A stretch of DNA of 64,000 nucleotides from contig NC_092806.1 of NCBI RefSeq assembly GCF_040954645.1, positions 29,971,644 through 30,035,643 on the forward strand, in the 5' to 3' direction. The DNA is from Diabrotica undecimpunctata. Its lineage: Eukaryota; Arthropoda; Insecta; Coleoptera; Chrysomelidae. Both the position numbers and the translations under genes were made by a program. How positions within the stretch are numbered: position 1 is the stretch's first letter; every line of letters starts with the position of its first letter. The notes under the pieces were generated by a model. That model ran no database searches, had not been told where the DNA came from, and saw only the letters and a list, made by a program, of their open reading frames with translations. Shown piece by piece: positions 35,016 through 46,059 of this stretch.

Positions 35016-36118
35016 ACTTTTGCGGTTCGATAAGAAAAATACAATTTTATGGTTTGAAATATACTTTATTATTCAGTATTGTCTCCCTGAACATCAATAC
35101 ATTTGTTCCAACGATATTACAATTTATGAATTCGATTCTTGAAGTGAGAATCTTTAAGGGCTGCAATATACGCTTCCAGAGCTGTTACGACCTCATCATC
35201 ATTTAATGAAAAACGCATTCAACGTATGATTTTTTAGGTATTGGAACAGATGGAGATCGCTAGAAGCCAAATCTGGTGAATACGATGAATACTCCCACAA
35301 TTCGGACTTAAATCCATGGATTTTAGCCATTGGTAAAATGGTCATACGACACGGTGCATTGTCCTGAGAAAAAATAATTTTTTTCTTTAGCAAACTGTTT
35401 TTTTTTCACGAATTTTTTTCTTCAGCTGGTCTAAAAGGTTACAATAATATTTAGAATTTCGATTTCAGGATTACAATGATAGAGACAAGTCTCAACCATA
35501 GTGATGAATTGATGCACAAAATCCAATTTATCCATTAGAATATATTGCTGAGAAAGTCGCATTCGAATGTGTTTTTGTTCCATTGTTAACGAATGCGGGA
35601 CTCATTGTGAACACAACTTTCTGAAACCCAATTCTTAAGTCAAAGTATTCCTTACACAGCCTAATGAGATGCCTAGAGTTTTTACTTAATTTCTTATAGT
35701 CAATTGACGATTTTCCAATACGATATCCTGTATTTTTTTCTACGATTTCTAGTATTGTTGCTGTTTTGGACGTCGTTAACGTAGATTGTTTTCAAGGCTT
35801 GCACGACCACGTTTAAATTCAGCAACCCATCTTTCTACTGTACTAATTAAAGGCAGAGAGTCCTTATACTCTTTCAACAATCGTTCATAAATTTCCTCTG
35901 CTTTTAAACCTTTCAAAAATAAAAATTCAATCACTGCACGATACTTGATTTTTCCATTGTAAAAAATACTGACACGTCGATACTAAATGGCTTGTAAACA
36001 AAGAATGAATTGACAGATTGAAATGAAACTTCGCATACGTTCATATCAAGAGTGTACCAACATAACAAAAAAATTTAGGCTAGTAGCAACGCCCTCTATT
36101 ATCGAACCGCAAGCCCAA
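35016..36118 (-). mobile_element. mariner-type DNA transposon
   Basis: Inverted ends share TTGCGGTTCGATAA (left about 35019-35032, right about 36099-36112). TA flanks the element at 35014-35015 and 36119-36120. The length is about 1.1 kb, with one minus-strand transposase reading. Confidence 0.85.
35069..35985 (-). pseudogene. mariner transposase (DD34D), broken
   Basis: The reading starts near 35970 (KIKYRAVIEFLFLKGLKAEE), with the N-terminal helix-turn-helix and then STVERWVAEFKRGRASLE. The first catalytic site reads FITMVETCLYH where mariners have TMDETW, so the first Asp has become Val. The second and third Asp remain in SQDNAPCRM and SPDLASSDLHLF, with 34 residues between them. It ends KCIDVQGDNTE and a TAA at 35069-35071. 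Several frameshifts and stops accompany the lost Asp. Confidence 0.87.
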
Positions 36119-36120
36119 TA

Positions 36121-36728
36121 CATTATCACTTAAAACCTTGTTTTTGCTTGTCTTCAACAGTGCATCAATTATTGGGAGAATTTATTAATTAACTTTCTTA
36201 GTTAATCTGCTAATAGTGCTGTAAGCACAGCGCAATGTTAAAGTCAAAGCTCCAAAATACCCACAAATTGTGAAATATACTGTAGATTCAGTTTACAGAA
36301 TGTAAAATTTCAGAGGTTCTGATTACGAGATTAGCAGAAATTGATTTCTGAATTAATTTCCCCTGTTTTCTCCTGTAAAATATGGGTCACTATATTTTTA
36401 ATTAAAATTAACTTATAAAGATAAAACTTATAAAGATGTTTATTTGATGATATTACCAACGTATTCTACTAATATCTTCTTTTAATGAAATTCTTCAAAT
36501 GAATGAACAAGGGTTTTCTACAAATGTTTGCATAATGTTAAAGGATTTTTCATCATTATTTACGGTCTTAGATCGGCCACATTTGGAGCGAATTTTTAGT
36601 TAAACCCACAATCCAATTGTTTCACAAACAGCCTACATTCAGTTTTAGTAATCGGATTACGATTTAGATACGTATCTACAAATAATTGAGTTATTTCATC
36701 CTAACTTGTTTTACGATCTTATTCCATT
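36121..36728. other. AT-rich sequence, nothing recognised
   Basis: No coding or repeat signal could be supported between the mariner and the left arm of the inverted repeat. Confidence 0.35.
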
Positions 36729-37156
36729 CTGGTTCGGCACGTAGTGCCATTTTACAAGTAAATATTCCATGCTTTCCATATGTATGGAATAAATTCATTT
36801 TTAGCGTTATTATTTACTACGTGAAAAAAACTGAAACAGGTTGATTTTTATTCTTAAATTGTCAAATTACAGTATGAAAATATTATACCAATCCAGTACC
36901 CCCTTTAAATTATAAGCACCCCCTCAAAAATTTTAAATAAGAAAGGGGGTCGTATTACACTTTGTTAGAAAGGGATTTTAGTCCCCTTTTCAGCAATATA
37001 AGGTTTTTTAAATTCGGTGCAATCATAACTAAGAGAATTGATTTTTAAGATGTGCAAGATGTAAAATTTTGATAATGTCTTTATCACAAAACTTTAGGTT
37101 GAATGAAGATAATATTTAGAATATATTTTTCAATATATCAATATACTTTACAATTA

Positions 37157-38769
37157 GCTTTACAATAGGCCCAGAATTATGGGTCGAATATTATAAACAA
37201 ATGCTGAACAGAATTCCAAGATATTGGCTACCAAAAATATGATATTTCCTACCGCGAAGAAACTGAAAGAACACCAGAAGAAATTAAAAAACACGCCAAC
37301 GCTATGAAAAATGGAAAGGCTCCAGGACCGGGGGGGAGTACCCATTGAACTGATTAAATATGGCCCTGACAAACTATTTCAGCTATTGGCCTATACTTTT
37401 AATTTATTCTTGAGAGGAGAAGAGCTACCCCCAGAATGGAAATCTGCATATATCAGCAATCTATACAAAAATAAAGGCGACAGAAAAGATTGTAAGAACT
37501 ACCGAGGGCTTAGTGTAACTAACTCAACTGTAGAGTCTACGGGAAGATAATTAAAAGCCGAATTGAAGATTGTTGGGAAGACGCTGAAGATCAGAGTGGC
37601 TTTCGTACTGGTCGTTCTTGTATAGACAATGTGTTCTGCCTAAAACAAACAATAGAAAAGTGTTTGGAACATAATATGGAGACACACATGGTATTTATTG
37701 ATCTTCAAAAAGCGTATGACAGTGTCCCATTAGCCAAGCTATGGCAGGTGCTAGAAGACAAGAATATTCCACCGATTTACATTAATGCTGTAAGGGAGTT
37801 GTACGATGATATGACGAGTGTAATAAAGATTGGACAAAAAGTGACAAAAAAGATAAAAGTGACCAAAGGACTTCGCCAAGGCTGCTGCATTGCACCTACA
37901 CTCTTTAAGATTTATTTGGAGGGGGTTTTGGATATTTGGAAAAGAAAATGTGAACCTATGGGTGTTAAAATTGGAGACCATACACTGTACAGCTTGCATT
38001 TTGCTGATGACCAAGTAATACTTGCAGAAGATCAAGATGATATCCACTACATGTTACGAAAAATAGATGAAGAATATACTAAGGGGGGCTTATCAATTAA
38101 TCCATCCAAAACAGAGTACGTAGTAGTGGGAGGTGAAGGAAAGCCCTTAGAACTAGGAAGCAAACAAATTCAAAATACTGATAGCTATAAATATCTCGGT
38201 GTAAACATTACAAACAATGGTCGGAATACAAAAGAAATAGCTACTAGAATTGGTCAAGGAAATTCAGCAATACGTTAATTGAATAGTATACTTTGGAACA
38301 ACCACATCACCCGAAACACAAAAATTAGGATATACAAAAGTATCATAGAAAGCATTGCTACATATGGTTCAGAGCTTTGGGTAATAAATAAAAATGATGC
38401 ATCCAAAATAAAAGTAATAGAAATGAATTATTGGAGAAGATGTTGCCAACTCACTAGAAGAGATAGAGTAAGGAATACTGAAATCAGAGAGCGTATGGGC
38501 ATAGACATTGACGTCCTGGAAACTATAGAATGCAAAAGGCTGAAATGGTATGGCCATGTAGAAAGGATGAATGTTCAACGATGGCCAAAGAGAATGTTAC
38601 AGTGGATCCTCACCAACCGCAGGAAAAAGGGAAGACCAAGAAGATCGTGGAGACAAGAAGTAAAAGGTGCGATGGAAGATAGGGGTCTACAAGTAGATGA
38701 CTGGAACGATCGCAAGCGTTGGAAGCTAGGTTGCGAGAAACGGCGGCAGCTGTAATAAACTCGTTATAT
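37157..38769 (+). mobile_element. LINE insertion with 16-base target duplication
   Basis: ATATACTTTACAATTA occurs at 37141-37156 and 38770-38785. The insertion interrupts the 3' region of the minus-strand Tc1/mariner copy. The element is 5'-truncated within the reverse transcriptase gene and is the best preserved of its family here. Confidence 0.87.
37230..38755 (+). pseudogene. LINE reverse transcriptase and C-terminal domain
   Basis: Motifs in order: PGPGGVPIELIKYG (with a frame change just upstream), KNYRGLSVTNS, GFRTGRSCIDNVF, THMVFIDLQKAYDSV (first catalytic Asp), LRQGCCIAPTLFKIYLEG, LHFADDQVILAED (FADD box), SINPSKTEYVVV and YKYLGVNITNNG. A single TAA at 38276-38278 interrupts an otherwise open frame. 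This then continues NYWRRCCQLTRRDRVRN and ends with RRKKGRPRRSWRQEVKGAME. A frameshift also lies near 37545. Only two lesions in about 1.5 kb indicate a young copy. It is related to 4113-5107. Confidence 0.9.
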
Positions 38770-38782
38770 ATATACTTTACAA

Positions 38783-39912
38783 TTAAATTAAATGTTCTAA
38801 ATGACCACCAATCACTTCTTGACAGTAACCGAGGCGATTTTGGAATTCTCGTACAAACATTTTGTACGACCTCGGGGGTTATTTTGTTAATTTCTTCCGT
38901 TATCCTAACTTTTAAATTAGCAATACTGTTTGATCTATTAAAATATACTTTATATTTTAAATAACCCCATAGGAAGTAATCGAGAGTCAAATCGGGAGAT
39001 CTAGCCGGCCATTAGATTGTTCCACGTCTTCCAATCTACCTATTGGGAAAAACCTCGTTTAAATAATTTCTAACTATACGTGCAAAGTGCGGTGGAGCTC
39101 TGTCTTGTTGGTAGTAAATAGTGCAAAGTGCGGTGGAGCTCTGTCTTGTTGGTAGTAAATAGATCGATCTATCTCATTTGGATGATTAACATCAGAAAAA
39201 AATCTTCGTAATGTAGGCACTAAAAAGGTAATAAAAAAATCTAGATAAATTTTACCATCAACTGTGCCCTCAAAAAAATAGGGACCAATAATTTTATTGT
39301 TAATGATACCAGCCCAAACGTTAACTTTTTTAGGATATTGCGTGGGAGTCTCACGCACCCAGTGATGATTTTCTCTGCTCCAATATCTACAGTTCTGTTT
39401 GTTAGTCGTTCCGTTTAAATGAAACGGAAAACGTTTCTTCATCAGGAAAACTATTTTGTTTATGAACTGCAAATCTGCGTTCATTTTGTCCATCATCATT
39501 TCACAGAATTATTGCCTTCTATCAGGATCATCTTCATTTAACTCCTGAACTAACTGAACTTTGTAAGGGTGGTATTTTTCTTTGTGCAAAACTCTCAAAA
39601 TAGATGATTTACTTACATCATTGACGGCGGTTAGTTCTTGAGTTGTCTTATGCGGATTTTCCTCAGTTTCTAGAAGTACATCTAACTTTTTTTCATCAGT
39701 AAATTTAACATTTCTACCTGGTTTTTTAATATGTTTTACATGTTCACTATAACGAAACTTCTTTTTAATTTTGCTAACTGTAGACTGCGAAACTTGTTGA
39801 CCAGGGTATTTATTATTAAATATTTCACAAACCTCCTTTGAGTTCTTGATTTATTACCGTTACCAATCATAATTAAAATATCTATTCTTTGAGTCTCGGA
39901 CAAATGAGCCAT
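38783..39912 (-). pseudogene. Tc1/mariner-like transposase of DUF4817 type, broken
   Basis: Start ATG 39912-39910 (MAHLSETQRIDILIMIGNGN), with a helix-turn-helix region following. It continues MNADLQFINKIVF and RENHHWVRETPTQYPKKVNV, then WAGIINNKIIGPYFFEG, then YYQQDRAPPHFAL (second catalytic Asp). A third acidic site follows in TLDYFLWGYLKYKVY. The D...LDYFLWGY spacing of about 40 residues points to the group often annotated with DUF4817, and not to classic mariner. A 41-base tandem duplication (39079-39119 and 39120-39160) sits directly after the APPHFA motif. With the other shifts it destroys the reading. The stop, by comparison with the other copy, is TAA at 38785-38783. Confidence 0.82.
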
Positions 39913-40077
39913 AATTAAATTTAATACGCACAAATATTATACTGGCGTCTTCTAGTAACTTTAAATACCTAAATGACAGCAGCCTACTAGATTCATATCA
40001 ATTGTTTATTTGGCTTTTTGACTAATATTTTATTGTCTTCAAAGTTTTTTCCCTAATGTTTAGCAGAACCTAAATTT

Positions 40078-40253
40078 CTAAAGTATATTTTAATAAACCA
40101 GGCGATATTGCCAATTTAAAAGTTAGGACAACGGAAGAAATTAACAAAATAACCCCCGAGATCATACAATCTGTTATACGAGAATTCGAAAATCGCCTCG
40201 GTTATTGTCAAGAAGTGAATAATGATGGGCAAGTTGAACATTTAATTTAATTG
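40078..40253 (+). pseudogene. Second transposase copy, C-terminal end
   Basis: The plus strand reads VYFNKPGDIANLKVRTTEEI followed by NKITPEII and ends GQVEHLI and TAA. It matches the minus-strand copy (VYFNRSNSIANLKVRITEEI, NKITPEVVQ). It is the truncated inverted partner described at 36729-40576. Confidence 0.82.
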
Positions 40254-40654
40254 TAAAAATCAATTTTCTTAGTTATGATTGCACAAACTCAAAAAACTTT
40301 ATATTGCTAAACAGAGGACTAAAACCCTTTTCTCACAAGGTGCCACACAACCCCCTTTGTTATTTAAAATTTTAGAGGGCGTGCTTATAATTGGACTGGA
40401 CATGCTAACTGGAAGAGTATAATATTTTCAAATTGTAAATTGTCAATTAAGGAATAAAAATCAACCTGTTTCAGGTTTTTTCACATACTACATAATAACG
40501 CTTAAAATGAATTCATTCCATACATATGGACCACATGGTATATTTACTTGTAAAATGGCACTACGTGCCGAACCAGGTGGACCTGGTATATTTACTTGTA
40601 AAATGGTACTACCTGCCGGACCGCATGGTAGTTTTTATCGTGAATAATTTTTGA

Positions 40655-41636
40655 AGTTATACTTCTATATGCACGGTCGGCGTTGGAAATTTGCATGAGA
40701 GTGAATCTGTGAAACCATTACATATGTAAGATAATGAGCAAGAGAGAGACAGAAGATATATTTTCTCTCTCGAGAATAAAAATGTTCCTTTTGTATATAT
40801 ATTTAATATTATATATATTATATATATAATATTGTATATATATAATATTATATATAATATAATATGTATTAATATTATTATTTATGTGATATGTTTTGTA
40901 TTATTTAAAATTAAACGTTTATAATTATTTTGGGCTTTTGTATTTCAAAATAATCGCTATTTTACCGAGAACTGTAAATTTTGAAATCCGTTAGTGTCAT
41001 GTCTAATTGGCAAATCCTTTACGTGTTTGGTTCATACGCTGGTGGTTGTGAGTTCGAATCAAAATTATGAATTTCCTTTTTTATTTTTGAAATATTTAAA
41101 AATCTCACGTTAATCTTATTAAATATATGTAATATACGCAAAAAACATAAATTTTAAAATAAAATGAAAATTTACAACATAATTCGAGTTATTGGTTTTT
41201 TATTTTTATCTTCGTAAAGTAAGTTATATTGGCAGTTTTAAATACTTATGAATATTACATTTTAATTTATATTGTATTATTATATTGAATTATGTTGCAG
41301 TGTATTTATTGTATTGTAATTTTTATATTAATAACAAAATAAACAATGCATTTTACTGCAGAGTATGTGTAAAATTTTTTTTTGCATTCAACTCCTTTTA
41401 TACATAAAAATAAAAATATATATTTTCATTAAAATATTGATACAATCCTTCATTTACTATACTCCTATTACAGGTCAAATATTTATATACAGCAAACGAT
41501 GCACCATATACCTATATAACTAATTATTTTTCTCTTTCCGCTCTCTCTTACCTATATCATCACATATGTAATAATTGTGCAGATTAACTCCTATATAAAT
41601 TTTTAACGGCGAACGCGTGTATAGAAGTATAACTTC
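40655..41636. mobile_element. Foldback-type MITE with a tRNA-like internal box
   Basis: The left arm from 40655 (gaagttatacttctatatgc) is matched by the reverse complement of 41530-41636 (gaagttatacttctatacac on the other strand). The match goes inward through acatatg and gagagag for about 105 bases. Between the arms lies AT-rich sequence with a (TA)-like tract at 40796-40872. At 41049-41060 is a phrase, gagttcgaatc, like a pol III B box. No open frame or transposase is present. Target duplication not resolved. Confidence 0.6.
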
Positions 41637-41639
41637 TAC

Positions 41640-42369
41640 CGGCAGTCCCACTGGACTGCCACACCCGTTTTTTTTTAATTGTAACAGAATTACGCAGGGT
41701 AATAAATAAATCTCGAGAGAGAATTTTGATAGTCTTACCAAAATAAGATATCTGTATTTTAGGCATATAATTATATTAGTCCTTGCCAAGTCCGGACGCA
41801 AGCCAGTGCGCCTTTGTTTTGTTGTTTGTTTTTGTTCAAAAAATGTTTGAACCTTTACCCAAAATGATGCAGCTACCGTGCCCCTAAAATTTTTTTTTAA
41901 CTTGCTCTCGATTTCACCGTTTGATTGATTCTTTGGCGCAAAGATCAATTACATGGTGTTTTTAAAAATTACAACTCGTATTGGGTATCAGATAATCAAA
42001 GGTCATCTCATATAGCTTGAAAATGACACCCAGGGGTTTGTGTTAATAGCTTAGATGCCGCATGCGACGCCCTCGAAGACCATTTTAACGATTCGGGCAC
42101 TGTTGTTGCCAACATCCGCTAATTCAGTTACAATGTAAAAGTGTTTCATCCCACAAATAGCCTAAAATATATAGGTGCTAGTTTCTGCGCTAGTTAACTT
42201 CATTATACATAGTTATAGGAGTGAAATAAGAAAAAGAAAAAACTTCAAAAATATTTATTTTCTTTACATGCCTTTCAGAAAGTTTGAATTAAAAAACCTA
42301 GGGCAGAGGGTCTGGCGCCTTCCGTTAAAAGTTCAGGTTCGCGCCTTCTTATTGAGCCAGTCCGGCCCT
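41640..42369. other. Unclassified; possible hAT end at right edge
   Basis: On the minus strand from 42369 the sequence begins CAGGGCCGGACTGG and has gcgcc-rich subterminal words, resembling the hAT end at 813. No matching left end was found, so this may be a truncated hAT. The remaining sequence, including a 142-codon minus frame at 41520-41948, has no recognisable domain. Confidence 0.35.
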
Positions 42370-42699
42370 GGTTCTTGCTGGATAGATCAGTTCGCGTAGA
42401 AAACCTTTCTGATTTTCCTGTTATTATCGTTTTGTTTTCTTCACATTTTTCAAACGTTTTTAATCAGTTTATTGTTCCTAAAATTTGTATATGAATTACT
42501 ATTTTATATTAAATCTCATCAGTTAGTAGCACCCGATGCATTACAAAAATACAGTTCTATTATTCTTCAGTAAAACAATTTTTCAGTAATATTATTCAAT
42601 TATCTAGTGTGTATGAGCTAAGTAAATATAATAAAAAATGTGGAGGCTACAACTTCAAATATTCCATTCAATTCTATAAAGATCCTTCTGCCTTCGGAA
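42370..42699. other. AT-rich sequence, nothing recognised
   Basis: No feature could be supported here. Confidence 0.4.
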
Positions 42700-43234
42700 G
42701 ATCTGATACAAACTTCCACTAACACTCGACGACTCATGACAGTCTTACGGGATTAAATCGCACGATCCTGGTACCTAGTTCACATCACTCCCACGTGAGC
42801 TGAGCATGCCCGCAAACCACTTGTGCAGAATGTTAAATATATTATGAGCTGTGTATGTAGTGCAGTCCTCTTCAAACCACATGTCATTGGTGTCCATATC
42901 ATCCAATTCATACCAAAACAAACTGATATTCATAGACCTATAGCACTCGCCATTGATGGCGATAACATGGTCAAACTTGTTCTTAAAGAAATATGAACCG
43001 ATGACATCGTCAGCTCAGAACAGAACAGTTATTTTATCAAAATAGTTTTATCATTTGCACGTGTTGTTGTACACTATATCCAGCCATGGTGATTTGACAA
43101 ATCAGACAGATGTAGCTTCGAAAGTATGTCACCCAAAAACTATCAAAGTTTGATTTAGTCGATAAAAAAAAATAGTACAAATTTATTTGTAAGTCTGTGA
43201 AATTTATTGACGTTAACTTTGAACACCCTGTATA
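42700..43234 (-). pseudogene. DUF4817-type transposase fragment with 5' element end
   Basis: The minus strand reads HVIAINGECYRSM, then FWYELDDMDTNDMWFEEDCT followed by TYTAH, then GSDVN and PGSCDL. This corresponds to the ITVNGERY...DMWFQQDGATCHTA region of DUF4817-type Tc1/mariner transposases. The second catalytic Asp remains in EEDCTTYTAH. Stops follow GSDVN and CDLIP. Upstream, at about 43215-43234, the sequence aacaccctgta matches the tacagggtgtt ends commonly seen on such elements. The family differs from 36729-40576. Confidence 0.72.
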
Positions 43235-43787
43235 AACATAACCTCTCCTACAAAGTTAAATTAGTTAATGACATTTGAACAAAATAGACTAATCAGTAGG
43301 TTGTATTTACCTTTCAGGAATTTGTAATTTGATCATACCTTCTGTAATAATTCAGTTCACGTACAGAGAATACTAAACATGTTTTCCCTCGTTTATTAGT
43401 TTTCCAAATAAGAAAAGTTTACCTAGCGGGACATATTAATTGAAAGGTCAAAAGGACGACGAATTTAGATAAAAAGTATTAAAAAATCTTGCACTAATTT
43501 TTATGTTAAATATCATGTTTTTATGGGATTATCAATTGAGCCACAATTGATTGTAGTAAAAATTACACTTTTAACTAATGTTTGACGTTTTGATTTCCAC
43601 TCCAAAAATCGTTTAAAAAAAAATATTATTTTAAAAAATTCTGCCAAAATCTATAACCAATAAGTATTTTATATCGATAACTGACTTTCTTGGCCTCGAT
43701 CTTGTAGGCAATAGCCTGATTTTGGTTAAAAAAAATTGAGTGTGGTATTTTTACTCTCGGAATATCAATTTTTGACTGTTTTGTATA
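43235..43787. other. AT-rich sequence, nothing recognised
   Basis: No coding or repeat pattern could be supported. Confidence 0.4.
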
Positions 43788-43789
43788 TA

Positions 43790-44705
43790 CACTTCTCCAA
43801 GAAATTAACTCACCACTTCAATAAATCAATTTCATTTGTAAGCAGGCAAAGAATAAAAAATAAAACTTCTCCAGATTTATTCTACATTTTATTAGTAATT
43901 ATAACAATTTGTCTAATCATCAGAAAATGTTGAAGTACAGGAGAAAAAAAAAAATAAAACGGAAAATTCTAAATAAATAATGATAAGAAAAGTAAACTAA
44001 AATATGAAAAAAGTCTTAATAACAAGTGTTTTCACCTCTACTATGTATAACAGTCTCACATCGTTGGCCTATACCTACTTAAAATTAATTGCCGTATTTT
44101 ATTTTGGTCTAGTTCTCTCCAAATCTGGATCAGCCTCTCTCCCACTTCTTGTAAGTTGTTTGGTTGGATCGGTGTCGCTCTTAATCGCTTACCAAGAATA
44201 TCCCAGAGATTTTCAATCGGATTTAAATCCGGAGTAAGTGCTGGCCATTTCATAGTGTTAATTTCTACCTCTAGATAATTTCTGACAATCTGTGGAGCAT
44301 GAGGTCTGGTATTATCTTAAATTAGTAAGAAATTGTCACCGATATAAGGAGCGAATGGTACTACATGTTGCTCCAGGATCTCCAATATGTAGCTTTCAGC
44401 TGTAACAACCCCACACCATAACGGATCCTCCACCAAAAAATGTGGTGTGTGAGAAGTTACACCGAGCATATCGTTCGTTGGGTCGTCGCAACACACGAAC
44501 ACGTCTGTCGTTGTTGTACAAACAAAATCGGGATTCATCAGTAAATAGCACTCGTTCCCAGTCAGCATCTAACCAATTAGCGTGTTCTCTGGAAAAATGT
44601 AGTCTCCCCCTTCGATGCTCTGCAGTTAATAGAGGACTTCGGGCGGCAATCCTAGGTGTTAAGTTGTATTCCCTAAGTCGCAGTGAATGCAGTGAAGTTT
44701 TCTGA
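43790..44705 (-). mobile_element. Tc1-type element, 5'-truncated copy
   Basis: The left end, cacttctccaagaaatta after TA at 43788-43789, is identical in kind to that of the full copy at 55297-56815. The minus strand keeps DWERVLFTDESRF (first Asp intact), APYIGDNFLLI, then after a stop DNTRPHAPQIV (second Asp), and TPDLNPIENLWD (Glu). The N-terminal helix-turn-helix part and the right inverted repeat are missing. It preserves the catalytic segment that the other copy has lost. Confidence 0.85.
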
Positions 44706-44789
44706 AGATTGAAACTCTGCAGCTGCTGTGCCTAAAATACAATATAAAAGTCAAAAATTTAGGTAAAGAGTAACAGGAAAAATAATCTA

Positions 44790-45690
44790 CAGTCTGTCCC
44801 AAACCCTTCTTTCAGTGCGTCACTAATTTTGACGTCATATAGGATTTTAAGAATGTCGAGAATTATTGCATGAAATTTTAGTTAAATCTAACAGTTGAAG
44901 GATCGTAATCGGCTAAATGTGAAAAGGTTATTTTTTGAAAATGTGGAGTAAAAATTTTAAGAATTAAAATTTTTTTTTTATTTACATATTAAAGGTCCCG
45001 TCCTGTATAAAAATTTTTATTGTGCATTATATTGGAACGGCAGTTTGTCATAATTCCTATTCTATACATTCCAAGGAAAGTGCTTAATTAGCTAAGATTT
45101 ATTTATGTATTTATTATTATTTATTACAAACACTATGACTAAAATGTATAGTATTTAAACTACTAATATGAATATTTTTTAGAATAATTTAAAACTTACT
45201 TCACGAACGGCAGAAACTGGTAATAAAGTTGTCCCAGCCTCTTTTTCTAATTGAAAATAATTTAATAATTTTAATATTAGTCTTTGTTCATTCTCGGTAT
45301 ATCTCGGCATATTTAAAATATTTTTATGACAATATTTACAAAATTAAATTTTCACTGTAAAATGTCTGAAAATACTATCCTGGAATGACAATTATCATTT
45401 TATTAGTTGACATTGTCAAAGTACTGTCACTGTCGAGACCATCTGCGTCAAATTATATTTATGCGTATCATTGATTGGATATCTATTTAGCGTATTCTAA
45501 ACTCCAACCAATTATATATCCGTAAGTAGAATTCGCTTTAATATGCAAATACCCGTGAACGATATATAATTTTCTAAGTTCTATGTATAATAATCACAGA
45601 CTCACGTTTTTTTCTGTCACTTCTAGCTTAATGCGTTAGAGAGAATTCGATAAACTGTGACGCACTGAAAGAAGGGTTTGGGATGAACTA
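44790..45690. mobile_element. TA-flanked MITE keeping a transposase first exon
   Basis: Inverted ends share cccaaacccttctttcagtg followed by cgtcac (left 44798-44823, right 45658-45683 reversed). TA lies at 44788-44789 and 45691-45692. Inside, on the minus strand, ATG 45310-45308 opens MPRYTENEQRLILKLLNYFQ, then LEKEAGTTLLPVSAVRE, up to a gtaagt donor near 45197. This N-terminus resembles the helix-turn-helix start of multi-exon Tc1/mariner-like insect transposases. The rest of the gene is deleted, so the element is a non-autonomous internal-deletion derivative. Confidence 0.75.
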
Positions 45691-45745
45691 TAACTTCAAT
45701 TTCTTAAGAACGGCAACAATTACTTAATTTTAATATTTTACTTAC

Positions 45746-45806
45746 TTTCAGTAGTCACATACTCTTCAGTACTATTAACGCATAAGGATTTTGCTCTGCT
45801 AGACAT
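45746..45806 (-). CDS. Candidate first coding exon of an unidentified gene
   Basis: ATG 45806-45804 opens MSSRAKSLCVNSTEEYVTTE, and a gtaag donor begins at 45745. Upstream (45810-46030) is a low-complexity-free region that could be a promoter. The MITE at 44790-45690 would then lie in the first intron. Only 61 bases support this, without homology, so it is a suggestion. Confidence 0.2.
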
Positions 45807-46059
45807 CCTTTTTTTAATTCTCACTGTTTTTAAATTGTAAAGGGTTCTGAACCATAAACTCACATTATACAATAAACGGAAATTGTCGTATTCGCACAGT
45901 CATTATAGGCGAGTTTTGTTTGGTAGTTGTATTGCATTTAAATGACTTGGTCAATTTTTCTGGTAGAACTAACAACTTCTCTTAGTGACTTGGTCAAGTT
46001 AATTCAAAACCAACCAAATTTGACATAGTCAGTTTTTGTAGTTTCCATATAACCTCCCC

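Larger units (their letters stand above)
36729..40576. mobile_element. Inverted copies of a DUF4817-type Tc1/mariner element, split by a LINE
   Basis: The left arm, 36729-37047, is the reverse complement of the right arm, 40254-40576, along their whole length with some mismatches. Both outer ends carry ctggttcggcacgtagtgcc-like sequence. Left arm plus 38770-39912 make one minus-strand copy (3' end, then gene), separated by the LINE at 37157-38769. The right arm is preceded at 40078-40253 by a plus-strand copy of the transposase C-terminus. The structure is therefore two head-to-head copies, the right one 5'-truncated, and not ordinary short terminal repeats. Confidence 0.8.

Noticed and set aside
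40985..41065. A tRNA gene
   Set aside because: Only a B-box-like word is present; I could not fold a cloverleaf with a proper acceptor stem and anticodon loop.
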